Positions 35,277-45,943 of a DNA stretch of 64,000 nt are shown here, one piece after another. The notes under the pieces were generated by a model. It did no database searches. It was not told where the DNA came from and worked only from the letters and a program-made list of their open reading frames with translations. The stretch lies in the NCBI RefSeq assembly GCF_008704715.1, contig NZ_CP023689.1, positions 3,100,001 through 3,164,000 on the forward strand, in the 5' to 3' direction. Position 1 is the stretch's first letter. Each line of letters opens with the position of its first letter. This DNA comes from Streptomyces chartreusis (GTDB taxonomy: Bacteria; Actinomycetota; Actinomycetes; Streptomycetales; Streptomycetaceae). The position numbers were made by a program, and so were the translations under genes.

Positions 35277-36827
35277 ATGACAACGAACCCGACGGGCACC
35301 ACCTCTTCGCCGGCCCGTGCCGGCCGCCGCGAATGGACCGCGTTCGGCGTGCTGATGCTGCCGCTGCTGCTGGTCTCGATGGATGTCTCGGTCCTCTACT
35401 TCGCGATCCCGGCGATCAGCGCGGACCTGGAGCCGAGCGGCACCCAGCAGCTGTGGATCTTCGACATCTACGCGTTCGTCCTGGCCGGACTGCTGATGAC
35501 GATGGGCTCGCTCGGCGACCGCATCGGCCACCGCCGGCTCCTGCTGATCGGCGCCGCCGCCTTCGGCACCGCCTCACTGGCGGCGGCGTACGCGAACAGC
35601 GCCGAGATGCTGATCGCGGCCCGCGCGCTCCTCGGCATCGGCGGCGCGACCCTGATGCCGTCGACGATGGCCATGACCCGCACGATGTTCACCGACCCCG
35701 GCCAGCGCGCGAAGGCGATCGGTCTGTGGTCCGGCGTGATGACGGCCGGGATCGCGCTCGGTTCGGTGATGAGCGGGCTGCTGGTCGAGTACTTCTGGTG
35801 GGGCTCGGTCTTCCTGGTCAACCTGCCCGCGATGGCGCTCCTGCTGCTCCTCGGCCCGATCATGCTCCCCGAGTGGCGCAACCCCGAGCCCGGCCGCTTC
35901 GACTGGCTGAGCGTCCCGCTGTCGATGGCGGCCGTGCTCCCCGTGATCTACGGCCTGAAGGAGATCCCCTCCGAGGGCTGGAACGTCCGGTACGTCGTCT
36001 CGATCACCGTCGGCCTGCTGTTCGCGGCCCTCTTCGTGCACCGCCAGCGCACGGCGGCCTCGCCGATGATCTCCCCGGCCCTGTTCCGCGGCCGCGGCTT
36101 CGCCCCCTCGGTCGCCCTGAACCTCGTCTCCGCGTTCGGCATCATGGGCTCGGCGTACTTCACCACGCAGTACCTCCAGTCGGTGCTCGGCAAGAGCGCC
36201 CTGGAAGCGGCCCTGTGGGCGCTGCTGCCGTCGGTGCCGATCGGCGCGGCGGCCCCGGTCGCGACCCACCTGGTGCAGAAGGGCGTCAACCGCGGCTACG
36301 TCGTCACCGGGGGCTTCCTGATCGCCGCGTCCGGCTTCGGGGTGCTGTCCCTCGCGGGGACGGACTCGATGGCGCTGGTGCTGGTCGCGTGCGCGGTCCT
36401 CGCCGTCGGCGGCGTCGTGGTGATGTCCCAGATCATGGACCTGGCGATGGGCACGGCCCCGCTGGAGCGGGCGGGCTCCGCGTCCTCCCTGATGGAGACC
36501 GGCGGCGAGTTCGGCGGGGCGCTCGGCATGGCGGTGCTCGGTTCGATCGGCACGGCGATCTACCGCCACGAGATGCCGAGCTCGGCCCCGGAGGCCGCCC
36601 GCGAGACGCTGGGTGGAGCACTGGCGGTCGCCGACCGCACCCCTGGCCTGGCCACTGCCGCGCGGGAGGCGTTCACCAGCGGGATGCAGGGCGCGGCGAT
36701 CGCGGGTGCGGTGCTGCTGGCGGGAGCGGCGGTGCTGGCGGCCGTCACGCTGCGGCGGGTCGAGGTCCGGGAGCAGACATGCGAAACGCCGGACGAACCG
36801 AGCAAGCTCAGTCCGTCCGGCGTCTGA
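35277..36827 (+). CDS. EmrB/QacA (DHA2) family 14-TM MFS exporter
   Basis: A 516-residue proton-driven drug exporter with 14 predicted helices. Motif D1 is in the first helix (LLLVSMDVSVLYFAIPAISADL), motif A in GSLGDRIGHRRLLLIGAAAFG and motif C in GLWSGVMTAGIALGSVMSGLL. Family members export quaternary ammonium compounds, dyes or natural products. No ribosome site is visible before the ATG, so the mRNA may be leaderless or nearly so. The last codons carry one arm of a convergent terminator shared with serA. It is under likely control of the divergent TetR. Substrate unknown. Confidence 0.88.
   Translation: MTTNPTGTTSSPARAGRREWTAFGVLMLPLLLVSMDVSVLYFAIPAISADLEPSGTQQLWIFDIYAFVLAGLLMTMGSLGDRIGHRRLLLIGAAAFGTASLAAAYANSAEMLIAARALLGIGGATLMPSTMAMTRTMFTDPGQRAKAIGLWSGVMTAGIALGSVMSGLLVEYFWWGSVFLVNLPAMALLLLLGPIMLPEWRNPEPGRFDWLSVPLSMAAVLPVIYGLKEIPSEGWNVRYVVSITVGLLFAALFVHRQRTAASPMISPALFRGRGFAPSVALNLVSAFGIMGSAYFTTQYLQSVLGKSALEAALWALLPSVPIGAAAPVATHLVQKGVNRGYVVTGGFLIAASGFGVLSLAGTDSMALVLVACAVLAVGGVVVMSQIMDLAMGTAPLERAGSASSLMETGGEFGGALGMAVLGSIGTAIYRHEMPSSAPEAARETLGGALAVADRTPGLATAAREAFTSGMQGAAIAGAVLLAGAAVLAAVTLRRVEVREQTCETPDEPSKLSPSGV
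36786..36823. terminator. Terminator hairpin at the MFS/serA convergent end
   Basis: Arms acgccggacg / cgtccggcgt (10 bp) with an 18-base loop lie inside the last codons of the exporter gene, 11 bases before the serA stop. Confidence 0.5.
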
Positions 36828-36833
36828 GTGCGA

Positions 36834-38423
36834 TCAGACCAGGTTCACGGAGCGGGCCGAGGTCGCGCCGATCTCCTCGGCCACCTCGGTCAGCACCGCC
36901 TGCGTCACCGTGTCGTCGACGGTGAGGACGGCCAGCGCCTCGCCGCCGGCGACCGCACGCGACACCTGCATGCCGGCGATGTTGATCCCGGCCTCGCCGA
37001 GGATGCGGCCGACGGTGCCGACGACACCGGGACGGTCCTCGTAGCGCAGCACGGCCATGTGGTCGGCCAGCGCGAGGTCCACGTCGTACTCGCCGACCGC
37101 GACGATCTTCTGGAGGTGCTTGGGGCCGGCCAGCGTGCCGGAGACCGACACCTCCTCGCCGTCCGCGAGCGTGCCGCGCACGGTGACGACGTTGCGGTGG
37201 TCGGTCGCCTCCGAGCTGGTCGTCAGCCGCACCTCGACACCGCGCTCCTGGGCGAACAGCGGGGCGTTGACGTACGACACGGTCTCGTCGACCACGTCCT
37301 CGAAGACGCCCTTGAGGGCGGACAGCTCCAGCACCTTCACATCGTGCTGGGTGATCTCGCCGTACACCTCGACGTCGAGGCGGACCGCGACCTCACCGGC
37401 GAGCGCCGTGAAGATACGGCCGAGGCGCTCGGCGAGCGGCAGACCCGGCTTGACGTCCTCGGCGATGACGCCGCCCTGGACGTTGACCGCGTCCGGGACC
37501 AGCTCACCGGCGAGCGCGAGGCGCACCGACTTGGCGACGGCGATACCGGCCTTCTCCTGCGCCTCGTCAGTGGAGGCGCCGAGGTGCGGAGTGGAGACGA
37601 CCTGGTCGAACTCGAACAGCGGGGAGTCCGTGCAGGGCTCCTTCGCGTACACGTCGAGTCCGGCACCGGCGACCCGGCCCTCCTTGAGGGCGGAGTACAG
37701 CGCCTCCTCGTCGACGATCCCGCCGCGCGCGGCGTTGACGATGCGCACGCTCGGCTTGACCTTGCGCAGCGCCTCGTCGCCGATCAGGCCGAGGGTCTCG
37801 GGGGTCTTGGGCAGGTGGACGGTGATGAAGTCGGAGACCTCGAGCAGCTCGTCCAGCGTCAGCACCTTCACGCCCATCTGCGCGGCGCGCGCGGGCTGCA
37901 CGTAGGGGTCGTAGGCGACGACCTTCATGCCGAAGGCGGACATGCGCTGCGCGACGAGCGCGCCGATGCGGCCGAGGCCGACGACACCGAGGGTCTTCTC
38001 GGCGAGCTCCACGCCCGTGTACTTGCTGCGCTTCCACTCGCCGTTCTTCAGCGCGGCGTTGGCCTGCGGGATGTTGCGGGCGGTGGCGAGCAGCAGACCG
38101 CAGGCGAGCTCGGCGGCGGTCACGATGTTCGAGGTGGGGGCGTTGACGACCATCACGCCGGCCTTGGTGGCGGCGGAGACGTCGACGTTGTCCAGGCCGA
38201 CGCCAGCTCGCGCGACGACCTTGAGCTTCTTGGCCGCGGCGATGGCCTCGGCGTCGACCTTGGTGGCGGAGCGGACCAGGATCGCGTCCACGTCGGCGAT
38301 GGCGGGCAGCAGCTCGGCCCGGTCGGCGCCGTTGCAGTGCCGGATCTCGAAGTCCGGACCAAGGGCGTCCACGGTCGCGGGCGACAGCTCTTCAGCGATG
38401 AGTACGACGGGTTTCGAGCTCAC
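36834..38423 (-). CDS. serA: D-3-phosphoglycerate dehydrogenase
   Basis: A 529-residue first enzyme of serine synthesis, the long actinobacterial form (as in M. tuberculosis). The GTG at 38423 starts SSKPVVLIAEELSPATVDAL. It has the NAD motif LGVVGLGRIGALVAQRM, substrate residues in NAARGGIVDEEAL, the catalytic His in STPHLGASTDEAQ, then an intervening (ASB) domain and a C-terminal ACT domain (about 455-529, LRYEDRPGVVGTVGRILGEAGINIAGMQVSR) that senses serine. It stands alone, about 250 bp downstream of ilvC on the same strand, with its own promoter region containing no further gene. Confidence 0.95.
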   Translation of the reverse strand: MSSKPVVLIAEELSPATVDALGPDFEIRHCNGADRAELLPAIADVDAILVRSATKVDAEAIAAAKKLKVVARAGVGLDNVDVSAATKAGVMVVNAPTSNIVTAAELACGLLLATARNIPQANAALKNGEWKRSKYTGVELAEKTLGVVGLGRIGALVAQRMSAFGMKVVAYDPYVQPARAAQMGVKVLTLDELLEVSDFITVHLPKTPETLGLIGDEALRKVKPSVRIVNAARGGIVDEEALYSALKEGRVAGAGLDVYAKEPCTDSPLFEFDQVVSTPHLGASTDEAQEKAGIAVAKSVRLALAGELVPDAVNVQGGVIAEDVKPGLPLAERLGRIFTALAGEVAVRLDVEVYGEITQHDVKVLELSALKGVFEDVVDETVSYVNAPLFAQERGVEVRLTTSSEATDHRNVVTVRGTLADGEEVSVSGTLAGPKHLQKIVAVGEYDVDLALADHMAVLRYEDRPGVVGTVGRILGEAGINIAGMQVSRAVAGGEALAVLTVDDTVTQAVLTEVAEEIGATSARSVNLV

Positions 38424-38632
38424 GTGAGTCCTCACAAGTCCAATGCGGACGGCCGTCCCGACGGCCGCAGGCGGTGGAGGGTGTCGCGACCCGGAGGGCC
38501 GCTTGAGCCGCGTGGAAGACGCACGACGCTGTGGGCCTGACGCGTATGTAGTACGGCAGTGTAGTGGCGCTGCGGTAGTCGTCCTGCGCCTCTTCGGAAG
38601 GATCACCCGTCCGTGATGCGACGGGATGGACA

Positions 38633-38663
38633 ACGGGACCGGAGCGCCATGCTCCGGTCCCGT
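38633..38663 (-). terminator. Strong terminator after ilvC
   Basis: Perfect 13-base arms acgggaccggagc / gctccggtcccgt with a 5-base loop begin 11 bases past the ilvC stop. Confidence 0.8.
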
Positions 38664-38673
38664 CGGCCGAGGC

Positions 38674-39777
<1,104 letters not shown>

Positions 39778-39800
39778 TCACCCGACCGTCCGAACGCGCC

Positions 39801-40325
39801 CTATGCCGAGCGGTCGAGCGCGCGCAGCGAGCGGTCCGTGATCGAGCGCGCGCCGCGGCCGATCGCGATGGTGCCGGACTGGACGAGTTCCTTGATGCCG
39901 AACGGCTCCAGCATCTTCAGCATGGCTTCCAGCTTGTCACTGGAGCCGGTGGCCTCGATGGTGACGGCCTCCGGGGAGACGTCGACGGTCTTGGCACGGA
40001 ACAGCTGGACGATCTCGATGATCTGGGAGCGCGTCTCGTTGTCGGCGCGCACCTTCACCAGGACGAGTTCGCGCTGAACGGCCGAGCCCGGCTCCAGCTC
40101 GACGATCTTCAGCACGTTGACGAGCTTGTTGAGCTGCTTCGTCACCTGCTCCAGCGGCAGGTCGGCGACGCTCACCACGATGGTGATGCGGGAGATGTCG
40201 GGGTGCTCGGTGACGCCCACCGCGAGCGAGTCGATGTTGAAGCCGCGGCGGGAGAACAGGGCGGCGATCCGGGCGAGGATGCCCGGCGTGTTCTCCACCA
40301 GGACGGAGAGCGTGTGCTTGGACAT
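39801..40325 (-). CDS. ilvN: Acetolactate synthase small (regulatory) subunit
   Basis: A 174-residue regulatory subunit. The N-terminal ACT domain (SKHTLSVLVENTPGILARIA then ALFSRRGFNIDSLAVGVTE) binds valine for feedback inhibition; the C-terminal half (VRADNETRSQIIEIVQLFRAKTVDVSPEA) activates the catalytic subunit. It is normal in length and lies 21 bp after ilvB. It is part of the attenuated ilvBNC transcript. Confidence 0.95.
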   Translation of the reverse strand: MSKHTLSVLVENTPGILARIAALFSRRGFNIDSLAVGVTEHPDISRITIVVSVADLPLEQVTKQLNKLVNVLKIVELEPGSAVQRELVLVKVRADNETRSQIIEIVQLFRAKTVDVSPEAVTIEATGSSDKLEAMLKMLEPFGIKELVQSGTIAIGRGARSITDRSLRALDRSA

Positions 40326-40346
40326 GGTCTTTTACGTCTCTCTCGC

Positions 40347-42200
40347 TCAGTCGTCTTCGTTGTCGCCGAAGTCGGGGCGCACGTCCCGGGCGGCCATGAT
40401 CTCGTCGTTGGAGGTGCCGGCGGCGACCATCGGCCACACCATGGCGTCCTCGTGGACGATGAAGTCGACGACGACCGGGCGGTCGTTGATGGAGTTCGCC
40501 TCTTCGATGACCTTGTCGAGGTCGGCGGGGTTCTCGCAGCGGATCGCGTAGCAGCCCATGGCCTCCGACAGCTTCACGAAGTCGGGGACGCGGGTGCCCC
40601 TGGCCTCCGGGTTGACGTCGTCGGGCCCGGAGTGCAGGACGGTGTTGGAGTAGCGCTGGTTGTAGAAGAGGGTCTGCCACTGGCGGACCATCCCGAGGGC
40701 GCCGTTGTTGATGATGGCGACCTTGATCGGGATGTTGTTCAGGGCGCAGGTGGTGAGCTCCTGATTGGTCATCTGGAAGCAGCCGTCGCCGTCGACCGCC
40801 CAGACGGTCCGGTCCGGGACCCCGGCCTTGGCGCCCATGGCCGCGGGGACCGCGTAGCCCATGGTTCCGGCGCCGCCGGAGTTCAGCCACGTGGCCGGCT
40901 TCTCGTACTGGATGTAGTGCGCGGCCCACATCTGGTGCTGGCCGACGCCGGCCGCGAAGACCGTGCCCTCGGGGGCGAGTTGGCCGATGCGCTCGATGAC
41001 CTGCTGCGGGGACAGCGAGCCGTCCTCGGGCTGGTCGTAGCCGAGCGGGTAGGTGTCCCGCCAGCGGCTGAGGTCCTTCCACCAGGCGGTGTAGTCGCCC
41101 TTGTGGCCCTCGGCGTGCTCCTTCTGGACGGCCTGGACCAGGTCGGCGATGACCTCGCGGGCGTCACCGACGATCGGCACGTCCGCCGCGCGGTTCTTGC
41201 CGATCTCGGCCGGGTCGATGTCGGCGTGGACGATCTTGGCGTACGGGGCGAAGCTGTCCAGGTTGCCGGTGACGCGGTCGTCGAAGCGGGCTCCGAGGGC
41301 GACGATCAGGTCGGCCTTCTGCAGCGCGGTGACGGCGGTGACCGCACCGTGCATGCCCGGCATTCCCACGTGCAGCGGGTGGCTGTCGGGGAATGCGCCG
41401 AGCGCCATCAGGGTGGTGGTGACGGGCGCTCCGGTGAGTTCGGCGAGGACCTTCAGCTCGGCGGTGGCGCCGGCCTTGATCACACCGCCGCCGACGTAGA
41501 GGACGGGCCGCTTGGCCTGGGTGATCAGCTTGGCGGCCTCGCGGATCTGCTTGGCGTGCGGCTTGGTGACGGGCCGGTAGCCGGGCAGGTCCATGACGGG
41601 CGGCCAGGAGAAGGTGGTCTTCGCCTGGAGGATGTCCTTGGGGATGTCGACCAGGACCGGTCCCGGGCGGCCGGTGGCGGCGATGTGGAACGCCTGCGCG
41701 ATCGCCCGGGGGATGTCCTCCGCCTTGGTGACCAGGAAGCTGTGCTTGGTGATCGGCATGGTGATGCCGACGATGTCCGCCTCCTGGAAGGCGTCCGTAC
41801 CGATCGACTTGGAGACGACCTGACCGGTGATCGCCACGAGCGGCACCGAGTCCATCATCGCGTCGGCGATCGGCGTCACCAGGTTGGTGGCACCGGGGCC
41901 GCTGGTCGCCATGCAGACGCCGACCTTGCCGGTGGCCTGCGCGTAACCGGTGGCCGCGTGTCCGGCGCCCTGCTCATGGCGGACCAGCACGTGACGCACC
42001 CGCTTGGAGTCCATCATCGGGTCGTACGCCGGAAGGATGGTGCCCCCGGGAATGCCGAATACCGTGTCGGCGCCGACCTCCTCGAGCGAACGGATGAGGG
42101 ACTGCGCACCCGTGACGTGCTCGGGGGCGGACTGGTGTCCTCCGGATCGGGGCCGCGGCTGCGGATGATGGGCCCCGGAGGCCTGCTCGGTCATCGGCAT
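40347..42200 (-). CDS. ilvB: Acetolactate (acetohydroxyacid) synthase large subunit
   Basis: A 617-residue ThDP, Mg and FAD enzyme condensing pyruvate with pyruvate or 2-ketobutyrate, the first common step to branched-chain amino acids. It has the catalytic glutamate region ([20 protein letters not shown] then [20 protein letters not shown]), [14 protein letters not shown], and the ThDP-binding motif from [14 protein letters not shown] to [17 protein letters not shown]. The ATG at 42200 and one two codons later are both possible. The mRNA begins with the Ile/Leu/Val-rich leader peptide and terminator described separately, and continues into ilvN and ilvC. Confidence 0.95.
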   Translation of the reverse strand: MPMTEQASGAHHPQPRPRSGGHQSAPEHVTGAQSLIRSLEEVGADTVFGIPGGTILPAYDPMMDSKRVRHVLVRHEQGAGHAATGYAQATGKVGVCMATSGPGATNLVTPIADAMMDSVPLVAITGQVVSKSIGTDAFQEADIVGITMPITKHSFLVTKAEDIPRAIAQAFHIAATGRPGPVLVDIPKDILQAKTTFSWPPVMDLPGYRPVTKPHAKQIREAAKLITQAKRPVLYVGGGVIKAGATAELKVLAELTGAPVTTTLMALGAFPDSHPLHVGMPGMHGAVTAVTALQKADLIVALGARFDDRVTGNLDSFAPYAKIVHADIDPAEIGKNRAADVPIVGDAREVIADLVQAVQKEHAEGHKGDYTAWWKDLSRWRDTYPLGYDQPEDGSLSPQQVIERIGQLAPEGTVFAAGVGQHQMWAAHYIQYEKPATWLNSGGAGTMGYAVPAAMGAKAGVPDRTVWAVDGDGCFQMTNQELTTCALNNIPIKVAIINNGALGMVRQWQTLFYNQRYSNTVLHSGPDDVNPEARGTRVPDFVKLSEAMGCYAIRCENPADLDKVIEEANSINDRPVVVDFIVHEDAMVWPMVAAGTSNDEIMAARDVRPDFGDNEDD

Positions 42201-42274
42201 TCTCTTCTCGATGCTGAGGGTTTTTGCGAAGTTTGAGCGGAGTTTCGATGCTGCACGACTGGCGCCTGTGCAAC

Positions 42275-42308
42275 AAAAAACCCCTCGTGCCGTAAGGCAA
42301 GCGAGGGG
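42275..42308 (-). terminator. ilvB attenuator terminator
   Basis: On the minus strand, cgagggg-type arms (42302-42308 with 42281-42287), extended by an inner tgcc/ggca helix and GTAA loop, are followed by six Ts (42275-42280). It lies 55 bases after the leader-peptide stop and about 75 bases before ilvB. Confidence 0.88.
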
Positions 42309-42376
42309 AGCGCGTCGGTGGTGGTTGCTGGGAGTTCCGGGTCTGTCCGGACGTCACCAGCTTCAGCCGACGCGCT
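42309..42376 (-). promoter_or_regulatory. Long-range stem overlapping the ilvB leader peptide
   Basis: The sequence agcgcgtcgg in the last codons of the leader peptide (42367-42376, minus strand) is perfectly complementary to the 10 bases directly before the terminator stem (42309-42318). This pairing is mutually dependent on ribosome position, as expected for attenuation control. Confidence 0.7.
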
Positions 42377-42404
42377 TTCCAAGTACGAGAATTCGGGTGC
42401 GCAT
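42363..42404 (-). CDS. ilvB operon leader peptide MRTRILVLGKRVG
   Basis: A 13-codon gene with consecutive Ile-Leu-Val-Leu codons (ATT CTC GTA CTT) in the ilvB leader. Shortage of a charged Ile, Leu or Val tRNA should stall the ribosome here and change folding of the downstream RNA so that the terminator at 42275-42308 does not form. Attenuation of ilvB in actinobacteria through such a leader has been described in comparative-genomic work, and this peptide has the expected form. The peptide itself probably has no other function. Confidence 0.88.
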   Translation of the reverse strand: MRTRILVLGKRVG

Positions 42405-42437
42405 GGCACTGACCCTCCCCCCGGCGCGCACCCGGTG

Positions 42438-45400
42438 TCAAGTGGGTGGGACGGGAGTCTCATTATGTGAACGCAGGGCACTGCCGCCTCCGAGAACAGC
42501 GGGGACACCACTGGTGTACACCGCCGTGCCCCCGCCGGCGAACGCGGGCTCCGCCGGCCCGTGCGGCACCGGATAGTGGCCGGAACTGAGCGCCCGGCGC
42601 AGCCGGTACTCGTCCAGCGGCCCGGAGAACGCCATGCCCTGCCCGTGGGTGCAGCCCATCGACCGCAGTGCGACGACCTGCTCGGGCAGGTCCACGCCGT
42701 CGGCCACGGACTGGAGCCCGAGGTCGCCGGCGATCCGCAGCAGCCCGCTGGTGATCTTGTGCAGCCGCGCCGACTCGACGACGCCCTCGACCAGCCCGCG
42801 GTCGAGCTTGAGCACGTCGACGGGGAGTCTGCGCAGCGCGGTGATCGCGGCGTACCCGCTGCCGAAGCCGTCCAGGGCCACCCGGACGCCGAGTCTGTGC
42901 AGGCCGCTCAGACGGCGCTCCAGGTCATCCAGCGCGATCCGCGGGTCGAGGTCGGACAGCTCGACGACCAGCGACCCGGACGGCAGCCCGTGCCGGGTCA
43001 GCAGCGCCTCGATCGAGCCGAGCGGCATCGACCGGTCCAGCAGCCGGCGCGCGCTCATCCGGACCGCGATGGGCACGGCGAGCCCGGTCGCGGTGCGCTC
43101 CGCGGCCTGCTCGACGGCCTCCTCCAGCATCCAGCGGCCCAGCTCGGCGGTCTTGTCGCTGTCCTCGGCCACCCGCAGGAACTCGGCGGGCGTGAACAGC
43201 ACCCCTTGCGAGGACCGCCAGCGCGCCTGGGCGGCGACTGATGTGATCCGGCCGTCCTCCAGGCACACCACCGGCTGGTGCAGCAGCGCGAACTCGCCGT
43301 CGTGCAGCGCGGCACGCAGCCGCGTGGCCAGCTCCGCCTTGCGTACGACGTCCTGCTGCATCTGCGGTTTGTACAGCTCGACCCGGCCCTTGCCGCCCGC
43401 CTTCGCGCGGTACATGGCCAGGTCGGCGTTGCGCAGCAACTCCCCCGCGCCGAGGCCCGGTTCGGCGAAGGCGACGCCGATGGAGGCGTTGACCCGGACA
43501 TCGTTGCCGTCGATGAGGTACGGCTGGGACAGGGTCATCCTGAGGCGGTCGGCGAGCTCCAGGATGTGCCGTTCACGGGCGGTGCGGTCCCGGGTGTTGT
43601 CCCCGACGATCAGGGCCGCGAACTCGTCGCCGCCCAGCCGGGACGCGGTGTCGCCCTGCCGGACCGCCTCCTGGAGTCGGCGGGCGGCCTGGACGAGCAG
43701 CTCGTCCCCGGCCTGGTGCCCGATCGTGTCGTTGACGCCCTTGAAGCCGTCGAGATCGATGAACAGGACGGCGGTGTTGCGCAGGGCGAGGCCGCGGTCG
43801 GAGGCCCGGCGGCCGGACAGGGCGTGCTGGACCCGCTTGGTGAACAGAGCCCGGTTGGGCAGGTCGGTGAGCGGGTCGTGCTCGGCGTTGTGCTGGAGCT
43901 GCGCCTGGAGGCGCACTCTCTCGGTCACGTCCCGGCTGTTGAAGATGAGGCCGCCGTGGTGTCGGTTGACGGTCGACTCGACGTTGAGCCAGCCTCCCCC
44001 GCTCTCGGCTCCGCTCGAGCGGGAGGTGCCCCCATCCCCGGACCGGAAACGGCACTCGATGCGCGTAGTGGGTTCCTCGAGCGGGCTGGCGGCGAGGAAG
44101 CGGCGCACCTCGTGCACCACGCAGCCCAGGTCCTCCGGGTGGATGAGATTGGCCAGTTCCGATCCCACCAGATCCTCGGCGGTGCGGCCGTAGACCCCGG
44201 CGGCGGCCGGGGAGACGTACCGGAGGATGCCGTTGGGTGCGGCGATCATGATGACGTCGCTGGAGCCCTGCACCAGGGAGCGGAAGTGGTTCTCCTTCTG
44301 CGCCAGTTCCTGGGTGAGGGTGATGTTGTCGAGCAGCATGATGCCCTGGCGCACCACGAGCGCCAGCACGACGGTGCCGCCGGTGATGAGCACCACGCGG
44401 TCGACGCTGCGGCCGTTGAGGACGTTGTAGAGGATCCCCAGGGTGCACACCGCGGCGGCGAGGTACGGCGTGAGCGCGGCCAGGGAGCCCGCGATCGGCC
44501 GGGTGACCGGGTACCGGGTGTGATCACCTCCCTGTGCGGGGTTGGGGTGATGGCCCCCGCCGCGCTGTCCGGGCAGGTGCTCGTGGACCACGCGCGTGTG
44601 CCCCGTCGAGCCGTGCCGGTCGCACTCCTCGGAGCCGTGCCGGGGCGTGGCCCACGGGGCGTACGCCAGGAGCAGGGAGCCGGCGAACCAGCCCGCGTCG
44701 AGCAGTTGGCCGGAGCGGTAGCTGTTGTGCAGCAGCGGCGAGGTGAACAGGGCGTCGCACATCACGGTCAGGGCGAGCGCGCCGATCGCGGTGTTGACCG
44801 CGGTGCGGTTGGCCGAGGAGCGCCGGAAGTGCAGCGCGAGCACCATGCTGACCAGTGCGATGTCGAGCAGCGGGTAGGCCAGCGAGAGCGCGGTGTGGGA
44901 CACGCTCGCCCCGCCGCCGGCGTCGATCTTGGCGGCCTGGGCCAGGGCGAGGCTCCACGCCAGCGTCAGCAGCGAGCCGCCGATCAGCCAGGCGTCCAGC
45001 CCCAGGCAGACCCAGCCCGCCTTGGTCACCGGGCGCTTGGCGAGCACCAGGAGTCCCACGATGGCGGGCGGCGCGAAGCACAGGAAGAACCCGTCGGCGT
45101 ACGAGGGGCTGGGGACGGGGCGCTCCAGGACGACCTCGTACCACCCCCAGACCAGGTTGCCGAGGGCCGCCATGGCCGAGGAGAGGGCGAACAGCAGCCA
45201 TGCGGGTCGAAAGCGGATACGGCGGCTTCTGGCGTAGCGGAAGCAGGACACGGCGGCCGCTGCCGCCGCTGCCGCCAGCCCGAAGTCGCCCATGATCAGC
45301 GCCAGTTGCTCCGAACCCCAGCCGAGCGCAGAACCGACGGCGTATCCCGCGCACACCAGGGCCAGGGTCACTTGCGGGAACAGTCCCGAGCCATTGCCGC

Positions 45401-45803
45401 TCGACGAGGGACGAGGCAGCGTCACAGCCGACGGCCGCTGTGCCCGCAGCGCTCCGTCGAGCGTCGTCGTGGGGGGCGGTGGCGAGCTCACCGGTCCCTC
45501 CCGGTCCGTGCCGCTCGCGGCTCCCGAGGGTCCCGTTGCACCGGGTGCGCCTGCCGCCTGCGGCTGTTGTGCCTGCGCTGGTGATGGTTGTGACGGCAGC
45601 CGTGGATGCCGTGGTGGCCGCGTCTGCGCGCGGCAGCTCGCCAGGGTCGCCGCCGGCGGCCCCGTCGCGTCGGATCGCTCGTCCATAGGCCGTGCATCGC
45701 CCGTCGCCCCCCTCACAAATCTGAAATGTCCATCCCCGGCGCCCCAAGCTGCGCGGCGCTGCCCCTGTCGGGACGATACACCAGTCTCGTCACTCAGGGA
45801 CAT
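42438..45803 (-). CDS. cdgC: CdgC-like membrane GGDEF protein with degenerate EAL domain
   Basis: About 1121 residues. A disordered Pro/Ala/Ser-rich N-terminus (1-140) is followed by about ten hydrophobic segments (145-490, MASE-like), a PAS domain (505-630), GGDEF (640-800) and EAL (about 815-1075). The GGDEF active site (RLGGDEF, 722-728) is intact. The EAL domain is not: the EALLRW signature reads AAQARW, DDFGTG reads DGFGSG and EGVE reads DGVD. It should therefore make cyclic di-GMP but not break it down, or use EAL as a sensor. From memory this corresponds to Streptomyces CdgC (SCO5511), which influences development. Start uncertain: a later in-frame ATG (residue 40) lacks a ribosome site. 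Confidence 0.85.
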   Translation of the reverse strand: MSLSDETGVSSRQGQRRAAWGAGDGHFRFVRGATGDARPMDERSDATGPPAATLASCRAQTRPPRHPRLPSQPSPAQAQQPQAAGAPGATGPSGAASGTDREGPVSSPPPPTTTLDGALRAQRPSAVTLPRPSSSGNGSGLFPQVTLALVCAGYAVGSALGWGSEQLALIMGDFGLAAAAAAAAVSCFRYARSRRIRFRPAWLLFALSSAMAALGNLVWGWYEVVLERPVPSPSYADGFFLCFAPPAIVGLLVLAKRPVTKAGWVCLGLDAWLIGGSLLTLAWSLALAQAAKIDAGGGASVSHTALSLAYPLLDIALVSMVLALHFRRSSANRTAVNTAIGALALTVMCDALFTSPLLHNSYRSGQLLDAGWFAGSLLLAYAPWATPRHGSEECDRHGSTGHTRVVHEHLPGQRGGGHHPNPAQGGDHTRYPVTRPIAGSLAALTPYLAAAVCTLGILYNVLNGRSVDRVVLITGGTVVLALVVRQGIMLLDNITLTQELAQKENHFRSLVQGSSDVIMIAAPNGILRYVSPAAAGVYGRTAEDLVGSELANLIHPEDLGCVVHEVRRFLAASPLEEPTTRIECRFRSGDGGTSRSSGAESGGGWLNVESTVNRHHGGLIFNSRDVTERVRLQAQLQHNAEHDPLTDLPNRALFTKRVQHALSGRRASDRGLALRNTAVLFIDLDGFKGVNDTIGHQAGDELLVQAARRLQEAVRQGDTASRLGGDEFAALIVGDNTRDRTARERHILELADRLRMTLSQPYLIDGNDVRVNASIGVAFAEPGLGAGELLRNADLAMYRAKAGGKGRVELYKPQMQQDVVRKAELATRLRAALHDGEFALLHQPVVCLEDGRITSVAAQARWRSSQGVLFTPAEFLRVAEDSDKTAELGRWMLEEAVEQAAERTATGLAVPIAVRMSARRLLDRSMPLGSIEALLTRHGLPSGSLVVELSDLDPRIALDDLERRLSGLHRLGVRVALDGFGSGYAAITALRRLPVDVLKLDRGLVEGVVESARLHKITSGLLRIAGDLGLQSVADGVDLPEQVVALRSMGCTHGQGMAFSGPLDEYRLRRALSSGHYPVPHGPAEPAFAGGGTAVYTSGVPAVLGGGSALRSHNETPVPPT

Positions 45804-45943
45804 AGCACCTCTACGCTCCGTGACGACCAGCGCATATGCGAGTACGCACCGCTTCCGTGGGGTTGCGGACCGTACTCGAACCGGATTATGGGCTTGTTAC
45901 GCGCGACACGCGCGGCGTCTTGGCGATACTCGACCCGTGAGCG

